Assembly: GCF_000519305.1 (NCBI RefSeq)
Contig: NZ_JAFG01000016.1
Coordinates: 1 to 58,788 of the forward strand
Origin: Mesorhizobium ciceri WSM4083
GTDB lineage: Bacteria > Pseudomonadota > Alphaproteobacteria > Rhizobiales > Rhizobiaceae
Direction of reading: 5' to 3'
Length of the DNA: 58,788 nucleotides
The notes under the pieces were generated by a model. It ran no database searches, was not told the DNA's origin, and worked only from the letters and a program-made list of their open reading frames with translations. Shown here piece by piece: positions 38,373 through 47,726 of this stretch. The first letter of the stretch is position 1. The number at the start of each line of letters is the position of its first letter. The position numbers were made by a program, and so were the translations under genes.

Positions 38373-38621
38373 TCAGTGTGGCCCTGCGATCTCCAGGATC
38401 GGCGGCTCCTTGTTCAAGGGGCCAAACAGCAACGCGTCCGCCTGTTCGCTGCGCCAGACCTTCAGCTCCGACGAGCTGTTCAGGACACGGATCGCTGATT
38501 TTTCGTGATATCCTGTCGCCGCGATGAATTCTTCCAAGATCCGGCGTTTGTCCTTGTTCGTTGCGGCCGCGTAGCGATCCCTGACTATATTGGCGAGCTC
38601 CTTGCGCATGGCATGCGTCAT
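38373..38621 (-). pseudogene. N-terminal fragment of an ISNCY-type transposase
   Basis: An 82-codon frame starting MTHAMRKELANIV and reading RRILEEFIAATGYHEKSAIRVLN is the N-terminal helix-turn-helix part of transposases with a downstream integrase core. The remainder is absent; the 3' side joins sequence near the IS110 element. Confidence 0.6.
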
Positions 38622-38807
38622 CTCGTCTTCATGATCCCTCCCTCATGGCAAGGGCATCATGCCGGAATGTGACTTCGCGGGTAACATTTCAGGTGAGGCA
38701 ACGAAACCCGATCGGTAACAAGTTTCGTGAGGCAATGCGACACTTGGTACCGTGGCGGCTATTCTTGTCCGACTCTCTGCCGGTGAGAGTCGCTCCAGCC
38801 AACTCGA

Positions 38808-41800
38808 TCAGCCCAATCTTCGAGTTCGCGAAGGGCCAGCAGACTGGTCTCGCGCAGGCGGCTGAGCCATGAGCCGCTCCTGAAGTGCCCGCCGATCGGC
38901 GACAAGATTGTCGAGGTGCAGCGACTCGCGGCGTGGCCGCGGTTCTTGTGCCAACCGTCGAGCCAGCTCTCGCGTGCCGTCCACCACAAACACGCCGCAA
39001 TCATGCACGTTCCGCTGCTGGGCCATCCCGGACCACTCCAGGCTGACGCGCAGCCTTGCTGCGAGCTCTGCTGCAAGGTTGTCATTGTACCCTCCGAAGG
39101 AGTCGTAGTGATACGCAACCGGCCTTTCCCGGTCGCTGCGATTTACGAACAGCAGCGACCAATGGCTGCCGCGGAGATCAGGATCCGTAGCACTGGCATC
39201 GTTCACGGGCAGGAACAGGAAGTCGACTGTGTCATCACCATTCTGATCATGGACGATGCGCTGGAACGCGCTTAGCATATCGATCTCGGGGCCTGAGCGC
39301 AGTCGATAATTGGCTATGAGAGGGTCCACGAATCGGGTCCGGACGGCGAGATCTGGATTGCTCCCCTCCAACTCCTGCCTCAGGATCTCGTAATCCCTCT
39401 CGATATGGTCGTCGCCCAGCCATTGCTCGGCACGGAGCACCCGTCCGCTGCGGTCGCCGGCAGAGGCACTCGCAGTCGAAGCGCCGATCCGGCTATCAGG
39501 AACCAAGGATGGGCCAGGGTGATGGATCAGCTGGGCGTCGCGGCTTCCTCGCGGCCCCAACGCGATGGAGTAGGTTTCACCGTTGATAGAGACCGGCTGG
39601 GGAGCCATTCGCGAACTCGGCAACAGCATTTTATTGTCCAGTACATCGAGCAGGAAGTCCGGCACCGGCTGTGAGCCATGCTGCCAATCCTCGCCGACGA
39701 GATATCCGATATCCTCGAGCTCTTGCGGCATGCCTGATGGATCGATGAAGAACGGCGGTCTGCCGGCAGGGATGAGCACCGGCCTTGACTGGGCGTTGTC
39801 ACGCATTTCCTGCGGTGTGGACGGCAGATCAGCGAAAGAAGCGAGACCGCGGTAGATGTCTGAGGACCGAGCTGGCGCGCGCTCCGGAGCTGGCCACTCC
39901 CTTGGATCAAAGTCGGACGGCACCCGCGGCGACCAGGTCGAGCTCGACCCAGCCGGTTCCTGCAAGCCGACCTGCCCTGACGGACCCTGCGGCGTCGGCC
40001 ACTCACTCGGATCAAAGTCGGACGGCACTCGCGGCGACCACGACAAGCTCGCGCCGGCTAGCTGCGGTTCACGACTTGGCTGGTCAGGGAAGGCTACACC
40101 CAACGCCCTGTTTGTCTCGACGACTTGCACATACTGCGCAAGCCTCTTGAAGCCAATGCCAACGTTACCTTTGGCTTTCGTGAACTCCTGGTGATCTCTG
40201 TCCAATGAATCGCGCTGATGCCAATCGCCGTTGATCCGGCTCGCGATGCTCTCCCTGCCCATTGTTCGGAGCCAATCGCTGAACTTTCGTTGCCCCGAAG
40301 CAGTATTGCGGACGGTCTTGGAAGTCCGGCCGGATCCGAGTTTGCTCAACTCTTCCTCGACCAGGCCATCGATGATGTTGGCGTCGTCGTCATAAGGATG
40401 CAGCCCGTGCTGGAGTTCGTCGCCCTGAGGATGCCGAAGCTTGTTGATACCCAACCCGATGTACGGTTGGCCAATGGCTCGCTTGAACTCCGAAATATCT
40501 TTCTGCAGTTGTTTTTTCTGGTGCTCATTGCCGTTGAGTCGACTCGCTATGCTCTCCTTGCCCTCTCTTTTCAGCCACTCACTAAGCTTGCGCTGATTGC
40601 TAGCGATCTTGAGGATAGGCGCCCTCTCTTTGGCAGCCGCTGCCGGTCCAAGCTTACGCAAGGCTTCGTTGGTCGCGTCGTCGATGATGTCGGCGTCGCT
40701 CTCATAAGCGCTCAAAGTACGGCGCCCCATGACGCGGGGCCCGGATCCGAGCGCCTCGAACCCTGCCCCGTCAGGCTGAATCCTTCGGAGATGATTGAGG
40801 GCCGTAAAGAGGCGGCCCTTGGGGTCATTCTCCTCGCCGAATGCCATGATGTCCTCGGCTATTTCTTCGGTTCGAAACCGAGATCTCAGGGATGGCTTCT
40901 GGTTGGCCGTGAGCCACTTAGAAAAGCTATTAAGAACCTCCGTATGAGACCTGATAGTTTTGTCGGGCACCTCATGTGCCCGGGCTGCTGCGGCGAACTG
41001 GTGAATGAGTAGCGCGTCTCCGATAGGAGCAGGCGGCTGAGAACGAGGAGGTGGCGCAGGAGGCCGAGGCAACAACTCGCCGGCGCGGAACTTCCGAAGC
41101 GCTTCCAATGCCGCACGCACTCGCTTGACGCCCCCCGCGTTCACAAATTCATCCGCATGGGCTTTCAACTGAACAGGGCTTTCAACCAGACCGGCCAGTG
41201 TCAAGTTCTTAGAGTTGAGGAACTCGCTGAACCGGCTCAGTTGGTCCACCATCGACTGAAGTGTGCTGGAAGCATAACTTCCTGCGGCCGCGCGCACGAA
41301 CTCGGAAATGAGGGCTGCATCATCTTCGGACGCACGGGTGCGCTTATAGGCGTAGATACGAAGCTCTGAATCGACTGCATCCGACGCGGAGCCGCCCAAC
41401 GACTTTTCACCGCGACTTCCTCCAAGCACTTTGCCAAGCCCCGACTTAACCCGAGAAAGCAATCCACCGCCTTTTCTCTCCTTCGTGCGCGCCGCAGGCT
41501 TCGGTTCCGATGACGCAGTGTCGCGCATGCTACCCAGTGCCCTGTTGCGCAAGTCAGATGGAGAACCTTGTATGGCCGCGCCAAAGTGAGCGCGAGGAAT
41601 GTCGACACTGTGCCGCGTACTGCTGAATGGATTGTCCTGCGGGTTGGATTGCGGCGGCATCCGCATCGAACCGCCGATATCAGTGCGCTGGATACTTCCA
41701 TGGGCCTGTGCGGGTGGAGTATCGGGCGAACCAGCATCAGGGAGACTAGCATCACCGGAGCTCTCATCAGAGGAACTGACGTGCAGTTTGCTCAGCTGCT

Positions 41801-41918
41801 GTTCGAAGCCGGCTTGACCGGCAGGCAAATTGTCTGAGTGTTGTCTCGCACGCAGCAGCTCTTGCTGCACGGCGTACCAATTGTTCCAATAGTTCGGATC
41901 GCTATAGTTCACTTCCAC
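38808..41918 (-). CDS. nopD: NopD-like type III effector with C-terminal Ulp1 (C48) protease domain
   Basis: The protein has 1036 residues. Residues about 200-640 hold four related segments of 90-100 residues (each with an aspartate-rich start such as DADIIDDATNEALRKLG, then a SEWLKREGKESIASRLNG-like part). Next come two copies of a 35-residue repeat containing WSPRVPSDFDP (coding repeats start at 39904 and 40009). The C-terminal 180 residues are a Ulp1/SUMO-protease domain: His in SHWSLLF, Asp in YHYDSFGGY, Gln and Cys in QQRNVHDCGVFV, so the catalytic triad is complete. NopD of bradyrhizobia and its mesorhizobial relative share this plan; NopD cleaves plant SUMO from conjugates after secretion into the host. 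The start is GTG 41918, with AGGGAG six bases upstream. No convincing tts box was found within 300 bases, and no secretion genes are in the window. Confidence 0.87.
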   Translation of the reverse strand: MEVNYSDPNYWNNWYAVQQELLRARQHSDNLPAGQAGFEQQLSKLHVSSSDESSGDASLPDAGSPDTPPAQAHGSIQRTDIGGSMRMPPQSNPQDNPFSSTRHSVDIPRAHFGAAIQGSPSDLRNRALGSMRDTASSEPKPAARTKERKGGGLLSRVKSGLGKVLGGSRGEKSLGGSASDAVDSELRIYAYKRTRASEDDAALISEFVRAAAGSYASSTLQSMVDQLSRFSEFLNSKNLTLAGLVESPVQLKAHADEFVNAGGVKRVRAALEALRKFRAGELLPRPPAPPPRSQPPAPIGDALLIHQFAAAARAHEVPDKTIRSHTEVLNSFSKWLTANQKPSLRSRFRTEEIAEDIMAFGEENDPKGRLFTALNHLRRIQPDGAGFEALGSGPRVMGRRTLSAYESDADIIDDATNEALRKLGPAAAAKERAPILKIASNQRKLSEWLKREGKESIASRLNGNEHQKKQLQKDISEFKRAIGQPYIGLGINKLRHPQGDELQHGLHPYDDDANIIDGLVEEELSKLGSGRTSKTVRNTASGQRKFSDWLRTMGRESIASRINGDWHQRDSLDRDHQEFTKAKGNVGIGFKRLAQYVQVVETNRALGVAFPDQPSREPQLAGASLSWSPRVPSDFDPSEWPTPQGPSGQVGLQEPAGSSSTWSPRVPSDFDPREWPAPERAPARSSDIYRGLASFADLPSTPQEMRDNAQSRPVLIPAGRPPFFIDPSGMPQELEDIGYLVGEDWQHGSQPVPDFLLDVLDNKMLLPSSRMAPQPVSINGETYSIALGPRGSRDAQLIHHPGPSLVPDSRIGASTASASAGDRSGRVLRAEQWLGDDHIERDYEILRQELEGSNPDLAVRTRFVDPLIANYRLRSGPEIDMLSAFQRIVHDQNGDDTVDFLFLPVNDASATDPDLRGSHWSLLFVNRSDRERPVAYHYDSFGGYNDNLAAELAARLRVSLEWSGMAQQRNVHDCGVFVVDGTRELARRLAQEPRPRRESLHLDNLVADRRALQERLMAQPPARDQSAGPSRTRRLG
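39904..40040 (-). repeat. 35-residue tandem repeat within the effector gene
   Basis: The plus-strand sequence ggatcaaagtcggacggca occurs at 39904-39922 and 40009-40027, spaced 105 bases (35 codons), with similar sequence on both sides. It encodes two copies of WSPRVPSDFDP followed by EWP. Confidence 0.8.
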
Positions 41919-42206
41919 GGTACTCTCCCTGATCAGATGAATCTTCGGGCGCACTCTCGACAGAGACCCGAGCCTCAGAAAGCCGATGCTAGGCTCGGCA
42001 ACCAGAAAGGGAGGACAGCCGTCTCACGCACCTCCCATTTCGCACATTACTCTCGCCAGCCCAGCCGGTACCCGGTGCCAGGATGATGCCCCGATTGGTC
42101 TCGAACTGCACGTCCTGCTCCAACTCTTCAATTGGACGCCCCTCGCTGCGACTTCGACTGAGTGATTTTGTGGTACTTCATAAAAAGCCTCGTCTGATGA
42201 TCGGAT

Positions 42207-42215
42207 AGCTGGCGA
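42207..42215 (-). other. possible but weak tts-box core upstream of the effector gene
   Basis: The minus-strand sequence TCGCCAGCT fits the central TCGNNAGCT of tts boxes (TtsI sites), about 290 bases before the effector start. The left half of the consensus (GTCAG and following Ts) is not there, so this may be chance. Confidence 0.2.
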
Positions 42216-42299
42216 CCCGCACGTTAAATTCCTCGTGATTCACCCTTTACGGATCGACGACTATTATGCCCGTAGGGAACCATGGCCTATCGGGTGCGT

Positions 42300-42458
42300 G
42301 GTTTGTGGGATCCATGCAGCATCTTCCCGGCTCATCCCGTCCATGACCCCGGCCAGCGACAGCAAGCGCCTGCTCTGGTTGATGGCCTTCGCCGCCTTCG
42401 CCAGTCGCCGAAGCGCCACAGCCGAATAATCCGTCCGCATCTTCACCGCTGATCCCAT
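42300..42458 (-). pseudogene. N-terminal fragment of an IS630-family transposase
   Basis: The minus strand reads RTDYSAVALRRLAKAAKAI and SRRLLSLAGVMDGMSREDAAWI, the helix-turn-helix N-terminus of IS630-type transposases. The rest is absent. Confidence 0.65.
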
Positions 42459-42559
42459 CGCCCGCGATAAGGGTCACGGATCAGTCAAGGCGGGAAGTCC
42501 TAGCAGGCCTGCTAGAGAGTCAGCCCTCAGAGCCTTTGGTATAAGCCCCTAACCTGAAG

Positions 42560-42579
42560 CCACCGGCTTTAGCCGGTGG
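42560..42579. repeat. 8-bp-stem hairpin resembling an IS200/IS605 end
   Basis: CCACCGGC-TTTA-GCCGGTGG is a perfect hairpin with a four-base loop. This form is typical of the subterminal hairpins of IS200/IS605 elements and of the end of their TnpB guide RNAs. No TnpA or TnpB gene remains next to it, so it would be a solo end. Confidence 0.5.
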
Positions 42580-42790
42580 AGCATTCACGAATCAAGGCAC
42601 CTACCGCGATGGCACGATAGGCAGGTTATCTATTCGTTACCCTGGCTTTTGTACGGATTTGGTTCGCTGGCTGTCCTGTAATCCTCCAAATTGCCGCCCA
42701 GAAACAAGCGCTCGGTCTCTTGGGTTGGCGTTCTACCCAGGGAGCACATCAGCTCCACATCCGCATCGATGTTGTTGTGATCCTCGACTT

Positions 42791-43303
42791 TCATTCCGAG
42801 CCAATTTTGCTCAGCACGTCGTCTGGCGTCCAGACCGCGGACTTCGGCACAGTGTAAGTATGCAGCGCGCTCGCATTATTGGCGATCGCTTTCGCCCAAT
42901 GGTCGCGCGAAACGACCAGTTTTGAGGGGGCCTCAACCAACGACACGAAAGGAGATGCCGCTATATTGCCGCGCATATGCCAACCAGCTTGGCGCGCCCG
43001 GTCCATGGGAAATCGCTCCAGAGGCGTACGCGGCTTGCAATCGGCATCCTCGTTCTGAAAGCGATGCAGCTTGACATATGACGACCCGGTCACGTCGCCG
43101 AGAATGCGCTCCCGATCGACAAGGCCGTCGGGAGAGGCGACGGCCCCCGACCACTGCGCTGACTGCTGCTCGGCCAGGTCGATCTCGTCTTTGAGCGCCT
43201 CCAGAGGAGCACCCGTCAACGTTGCGGCGAGCTGGGCGCGCGCTCTCACAAACGATTCGGCCGGATAGCGTTCTTCTGCGGGATTCCACGGAGGGATGTT
43301 CAT
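42791..43303 (-). CDS. uncharacterised protein, possibly secreted effector or toxin
   Basis: The protein has about 170 residues, starting at ATG 43303 after gaggaaa (the frame is open to 43459, but the extra part covers a kup remnant on the other strand). No family is recognised with certainty. An Arg in the segment SSYVKLHRF, a SPFVSL segment near residue 125, and a closing beta-strand region HTYTVPKSAVW are reminiscent of ADP-ribosyltransferase folds (R-S-E class). However, I cannot place the catalytic glutamate, so this is only a suggestion. No signal peptide or membrane segment. It lies near the NopD-like gene on the same strand in an IS-rich stretch, so a type III effector is conceivable. 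Confidence 0.5.
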   Translation of the reverse strand: MNIPPWNPAEERYPAESFVRARAQLAATLTGAPLEALKDEIDLAEQQSAQWSGAVASPDGLVDRERILGDVTGSSYVKLHRFQNEDADCKPRTPLERFPMDRARQAGWHMRGNIAASPFVSLVEAPSKLVVSRDHWAKAIANNASALHTYTVPKSAVWTPDDVLSKIGSE

Positions 43304-43404
43304 TCGTTTTCCTCGAATACTGTTGTTTGGCGAGTGTCTTAGGACCCTGCCCAACACCGGCAGTGAGGCAGAACCCGTCGACCAATCGAGCCGATCTGAA
43401 ATCG

Positions 43405-43640
43405 AACAGCGTAGCATGAAGGTTCTGATGCCGGGCGCTCTAGATGGCGATATCGGCACCAGCCCGATCTATGCTTTCGTGAGGGGTGGCGTCGTCGGGC
43501 GGCAATGCGCCGAACGCGCATATCCTCGGCGTTCAGTCGTTGATCATCGATCATCATGACGATCAAATACATCATTCGTGCTACGCGCCGACAACCGCGG
43601 CGAGGCGAAGCGTTAGGACGGCCTCCCTTCTATTTCAGCA
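43405..43640 (+). pseudogene. kup: N-terminal remnant of a Kup potassium transporter
   Basis: The plus strand reads DGDIGTSPIYAF, the start of Kup proteins (GDIGTSPLYAF), then after a frame change LGVQSLII and TIKYIIRA near 43550-43590, corresponding to the next conserved segments of Kup. The rest is missing and frames are broken. Confidence 0.65.
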
Positions 43641-44116
43641 AGAAACGCTTTTGAAAAGCCTTTCCACCTGCGTGCCGACCAGGATGCTTATTCTTCATTA
43701 AGCAATCCAGAGTGAATAGCATGATGTCGTCTGGTGGTGTTGGCGTCACGCAGGCATTTCCTTTTTCTAAGGGGCTTGCTCACACGATTTGGGAGCTTCG
43801 CGCCTTCCTAAGTGGTGAGTCCACTGGCGGAACTGTCGGTCTTGTCGACTATTATCTGCGATGATCCTGAGGAGGAAAATATTATGTTGGTATGTAGCTA
43901 TCGGCAGGAGAGATGGTATCGGGTGCATTCTTACTGAGATGCGGCGACCAAAAATGCTTCTCCCGTCCAGCGAGCATATGCGGCAGGTATGGAGGCATAT
44001 TGCCTTTGTATTTGCAGCTGGCAGGCTTTCGAGCACAATTAGGCACGAGACGCGCAAGGCCTGATTATTAGTCGGTCTCAATGATGCCGACGCCTGGATG
44101 GGCGGTAGGTAGGGTT
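43641..44116. other. 480 bases without a recognised gene
   Basis: Two very short open frames are present: 43721-43864 (47 codons) and one from ATG 43884 (17 codons), the latter behind a strong site gaggagg at about 43870-43876. Neither matches anything known, and neither is called as a gene. Confidence 0.4.
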
Positions 44117-45364
44117 CAGAACAAGAACTGTTCCCAGCGACACGCCGCCTCTATCAACCAAAGACAGCAATATCCTTGTGATCTATGGCCTTTCATGCGA
44201 TTCTTCGGGCTTGACCCGGAGAATCGAGAATGCGTGAAACGATGCTGGCGGCGCTTTCTAACATTCGCACCGTTGAGGACATGGTCGGGGCCTTCTGTAG
44301 TGAAGATCATTGCCGTCGGCTGTTGGAAAGCATGGTGTGGCCGGATGGCCGGATCTGCCCCGCCTGCGGATTCAAACGCTCGATTGCGCTTGCGGGCCGC
44401 GACACCGGCAAGCGGCGTGCGCGACCGGGTCTCTATCAATGTTCCGGCGGTGATTGCCGCTTCCAGTTCACGGTGACGACACACACGCCTCTGCACTCCA
44501 CGAAGCTTCCCTTGCGTGTTTGGCTGAAGGCCATGTGGCTGTTACTGCAATCCGACAAGGGCTTGTCGTCTGTGCGCCTGGCCGAGGCGCTCGGGGTGAG
44601 CCAGCCAACCGCCTGGCGGATGGGGCATGCACTGCGTCTCATGGTGGCGCGGGATAACGCGCTCGACGGCATCGTGGAGATCGACCATTTCCATCTCGGG
44701 GGAAGTCCCCGAAAGCGGCCGGATGGCCCACCTCCGGGACGGGGCCGGAAAGGTCAGGCGAACACGGAGAAGGCGCCGGTCATGGCCATGGTGCAGCGGC
44801 CGACCGACGTCACGCCCGGCACTCCGGCCGGTGACGCGCGTGCCGCGGTCGTGACCGGTCTCTCAGCGCGAGCAAGCGAACGCGTCATTGAAGCGCAGAT
44901 CGAATCGAGAGCTCATTTGATGAGCGACGAGTGGAAAGCATTCATGGCCATTGGTGAGAGCTTTGCCAAGCACGAGACCGTGAAGCATTCCAGTGGTGAG
45001 TATGTTCGCGACGCCGTCCACGTCAATTCGGTAGAGGGCTTCAACTCCCGCGTCCGCCGTACCATCGCCGGCGTCTTTCATCATATCAGCCCGCAGCATG
45101 CCGACCTGTATTTCCACGAGATTGGCTTCCGATGGTCGCAGCGCGTCGTCACAGGAACCGTCATTCGCAAAACCCGGCATGGCCGGGAGAGCGTGCGAAC
45201 CCTGTGGTCGCGCGTGCCGCCTGCGCTGCAATTGATGAATGTTTTCCGCACCGCCACGGGTCGTCAGATGCGCCGAAGCCCAGATGGCGGCATCGTCATC
45301 AAATCAGCCGTAGCTGTCTTTGGTTGATAAAGGCCGCGTGTCGCTGGGAACAGTTCTTGTTCTG
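44117..45364 (+). mobile_element. complete IS1595-family insertion sequence
   Basis: The element is bounded by 51-bp inverted repeats at 44117-44167 and 45314-45364 that differ at only two positions. They begin cagaacaagaactgttccca. The ends may extend by a few G residues. One intact transposase gene lies within. No clear 8-bp target duplication was seen at the flanks. Confidence 0.88.
44230..45327 (+). CDS. IS1595-family (ISXO2-like) transposase
   Basis: The 365-residue protein has an N-terminal zinc-finger region (CPACGF near residue 43, and CSGGDCRFQFTV), a central helix-turn-helix (LAEALGVSQPTAWRMGHALR), and a DDE/N-type core with VEIDHFHLGG, LMSDEWKAF and HVNSVEGFNSRVRRT. The gene ends inside the right terminal repeat. 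It appears intact and is the apparent parent type of the remnant at 18897-19178. Confidence 0.9.
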   Translation: MRETMLAALSNIRTVEDMVGAFCSEDHCRRLLESMVWPDGRICPACGFKRSIALAGRDTGKRRARPGLYQCSGGDCRFQFTVTTHTPLHSTKLPLRVWLKAMWLLLQSDKGLSSVRLAEALGVSQPTAWRMGHALRLMVARDNALDGIVEIDHFHLGGSPRKRPDGPPPGRGRKGQANTEKAPVMAMVQRPTDVTPGTPAGDARAAVVTGLSARASERVIEAQIESRAHLMSDEWKAFMAIGESFAKHETVKHSSGEYVRDAVHVNSVEGFNSRVRRTIAGVFHHISPQHADLYFHEIGFRWSQRVVTGTVIRKTRHGRESVRTLWSRVPPALQLMNVFRTATGRQMRRSPDGGIVIKSAVAVFG

Positions 45365-45621
45365 CCCCCATGAATAGCCGGTGCCAAAATCGTCAAGAGC
45401 AACTGTTACGGATAGGGAACCTAACGAATGTAATAATGAAATCGTTTCTTCAAAATTCGAAATCAGCACCGCCTCTTGGCATGGTTGCGAACATACTCAA
45501 TGCGGCCACTTTTGTTATGGCGTTGCGCACCAGGTTTTGCGTAGTCCGGCGAGACACTGACCTTGGTTTGACCGACTGAAACGATGATCTCGCTCTTAAG
45601 CCTACGACAGCTGAGGCTACG

Positions 45622-46010
45622 ATGATAACACTCGCCCAGAGGACGGCATTCGTTTGGTCGGGCGAGCCCCAAAGCGGTGCCGCTTCTTTTTCCACAATTC
45701 CTATTGCGGCCGTCGCGTATGCGCTACCGGTCTTCGTCGGTTCGGCATTGGCGTCTTCTTGTTCGGCACTTGGTGGGGAGCACTTCCCGTTCTGTTCTTC
45801 AGCGGGGCAACAAGTGCCGCCCAGGTCGTCATTACCTGCCTGTGTGCGGGGATGATCGCAGGCGCGATTGTGTGGGTTGAAGGCGCCGTCAATCTGCCCG
45901 TGGCAATCCTGATAGTAAGCTACGCCATCACGCTGTTTCGTACAGTGCTTGCTCACGCGTTCGAATTTACCCAACGCTTCCGAAGCACGATGTTGACCTG
46001 CTCCGCCCTT
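45622..46010 (+). pseudogene. remnant of a multi-spanning membrane protein
   Basis: Joined frames give hydrophobic segments such as FGTWWGALPVLFF and VVITCLCAGMIAGAIV, plus LPVAILIVSYAITLF, resembling the N-terminal membrane sensor part of signalling cyclases. Frame changes interrupt it, and the IS1111-type element follows about 130 bases on. The assignment is tentative. Confidence 0.4.
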
Positions 46011-46249
46011 ATCCGGCCGGCGAGTGGTTCGGTCGTCGAGGGCCCGCCAAAAACTCGCAGGTCTCCCGCCAGAAGGTCACCGAACCTTGCGGCAGAGAGA
46101 CCGCTGCGTCACTCTTTCACCCCCCGCGGTAGAGTAGACGTTATGACCGTGGTGTGAGCGGCGGCCCGCCCTTAGTCTTTGCAGCTGTAAAGCAAACGGG
46201 GGTTGCCCGGGAGTGCCGAGCCTATCCCCAAGCAAGGAAAGGACGGGCC

Positions 46250-47362
46250 GTGGAAGAGAATAGTGTTTTTTACGTCGGTGTCGATGTGTCGAAAGCCAAG
46301 CACGCGATTGCGATTGCCGAAGGCGGACGGAATGGTGAGGTCCGCTATTTCGGCGAGATCGATGCGAAGCCGGCGGCAGTCGAGCGCTTCGTGCGCAAGC
46401 TGGAGAAAAAGCATCCGCGCCTGCATTTCTGTTACGAAGCCGGCCCGACCGGCTACGGGCTTTACGGGCAGATCGTCGAGCTCGGCCACCGCTGCGATGT
46501 CGTTGCGCCGTCGCTGATCCCGAAGCGCCCGGGCGAGCGCGTCAAGACCAACCGGCGCGATGCAGTCAGCCTGGCGCGGCTGCTGCGGGCCGGCGAGTTG
46601 AAGGGGATCTGGGTTCCGGACGCAGTGCATGAAGCGGTGCGCGATCTTGTGCGCGTTCGGACCTCTGCGAGCGAGGATCTGCGCAAGAAGCGCCAGCAAC
46701 TCATCTCGTTCCTGCTGCGCCATGGTCGCGTGTTTGCCGGGCATAAGAATTGGAGCCGGACCCACGCCCGCTGGCTGGCGGCGCAGAAGTTCGACCATCC
46801 GGCCCAGCAGATCGTCTTCCAGGACCAGGTCGATGTGATCAGCGATGCGCAGAACCGGCTGGAGCGGCCCGATGCCCAGCTGGCCGAACTGGTGCCGAGC
46901 TGGTCGATGGCGCCGGTGGTGGCGGCCTATCAGGCGCTGCGTGGTGTGTCCTTCATCGTCGCCGTCACCTTCGTCAGCGAAGTCGGCGATGTGCGCCGCT
47001 TCGACACTCCGCGGCAGTTGATGGCCTTTCTCGGCCTGGTGCCGTCGGAGCGGTCAACCGGCGAGACGGTCAAGCGCGGTAGCTTGACGCTGGCCGGCAA
47101 CCGGCGAGCGCGCCGCGTCCTGGTGGAGGGCGCCTGGAGCTACCGCTTTCCCGCCAGGGTAACGGAGCCCATTCGCGTCCGCCTCGAGGGCCTGCCGAAG
47201 GCGGTGCGCGAGATTGCCTGGAAGGCGCAGACCCGGCTTTGCGCCCGCTACCGGCACCTGACGGCCGCCGGCAAGAAGAAACCCATCGTCGTTGCCGCGA
47301 TCGCGCGCGAGATGGCGGCGTTCCTGTGGGCCATCGGCCACCAAGTCGAACCGGTGCGTTGA
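46250..47362 (+). CDS. IS110-family transposase (IS1111 type)
   Basis: The 370-residue transposase has the RuvC-like DEDD domain (VGVDVSKAKHAIAIAEGG, CYEAGPTGYGLYG, KTNRRDAVSLARLLRAGEL) and the C-terminal domain with the catalytic serine region (FVSEVGDVRRFDTPRQLMAFLGLVPSE followed by STGETVKRGSLTLAGN). The start is GTG 46250, preceded by aaggaaagga. The frame is intact. A remnant of a close relative lies at 16566-16643. Confidence 0.9.
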   Translation: MEENSVFYVGVDVSKAKHAIAIAEGGRNGEVRYFGEIDAKPAAVERFVRKLEKKHPRLHFCYEAGPTGYGLYGQIVELGHRCDVVAPSLIPKRPGERVKTNRRDAVSLARLLRAGELKGIWVPDAVHEAVRDLVRVRTSASEDLRKKRQQLISFLLRHGRVFAGHKNWSRTHARWLAAQKFDHPAQQIVFQDQVDVISDAQNRLERPDAQLAELVPSWSMAPVVAAYQALRGVSFIVAVTFVSEVGDVRRFDTPRQLMAFLGLVPSERSTGETVKRGSLTLAGNRRARRVLVEGAWSYRFPARVTEPIRVRLEGLPKAVREIAWKAQTRLCARYRHLTAAGKKKPIVVAAIAREMAAFLWAIGHQVEPVR

Positions 47363-47726
47363 GATGCAGTGCGCTTCTTCATCGAAGATCAGAATCCCGG
47401 CAAGGGCCCACCCGGCGCGGGCGCCGCCGGATTGAGGGGGCTCTGCCCGCGCCGGGTCTCCCGGCACAAATCACGGGCAGCACGGCGACGGGATGTGGCC
47501 ACGGTGGGGAACTCCCGTGCTAACTATGTGGCTGGGCATCAGCCCAACGCCCGATATTAGACAGGGAAAGCCCCAAGACGAATTACGGAAGAGCGGTAAC
47601 CAATCCGCGGATAAGAGCTGGATCAACCGTCGTCTCAAGGGTCCATCCCGTCCCCGTGCTGCCAATCAACGAAGGACAAACCTGTGACAAAGGACATGGG
47701 GCGGAAAAGTTCATCCATCACTCTTG
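47363..47726 (+). ncRNA. candidate seekRNA/bridge RNA region of the IS1111-type element
   Basis: This non-coding segment between the transposase stop and the right inverted repeat is where IS1111-type elements encode the guide RNA that selects the target. It contains a perfect 13-bp inverted repeat, acccggcgcgggc at 47410-47422 and gcccgcgccgggt at 47445-47457. The boundaries of the RNA are not known, and the call rests on position in the element. Confidence 0.4.

Noticed and set aside
42207..42215. tts box for the NopD-like gene
   Set aside because: Only the TCGNNAGCT core fits; the GTCAG half and the downstream bases do not, so it is kept only as a weak feature.
45450..45974. 174-codon minus-strand frame
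   Set aside because: The opposite strand carries recognisable hydrophobic segments of a broken membrane protein, so this frame is probably its shadow.
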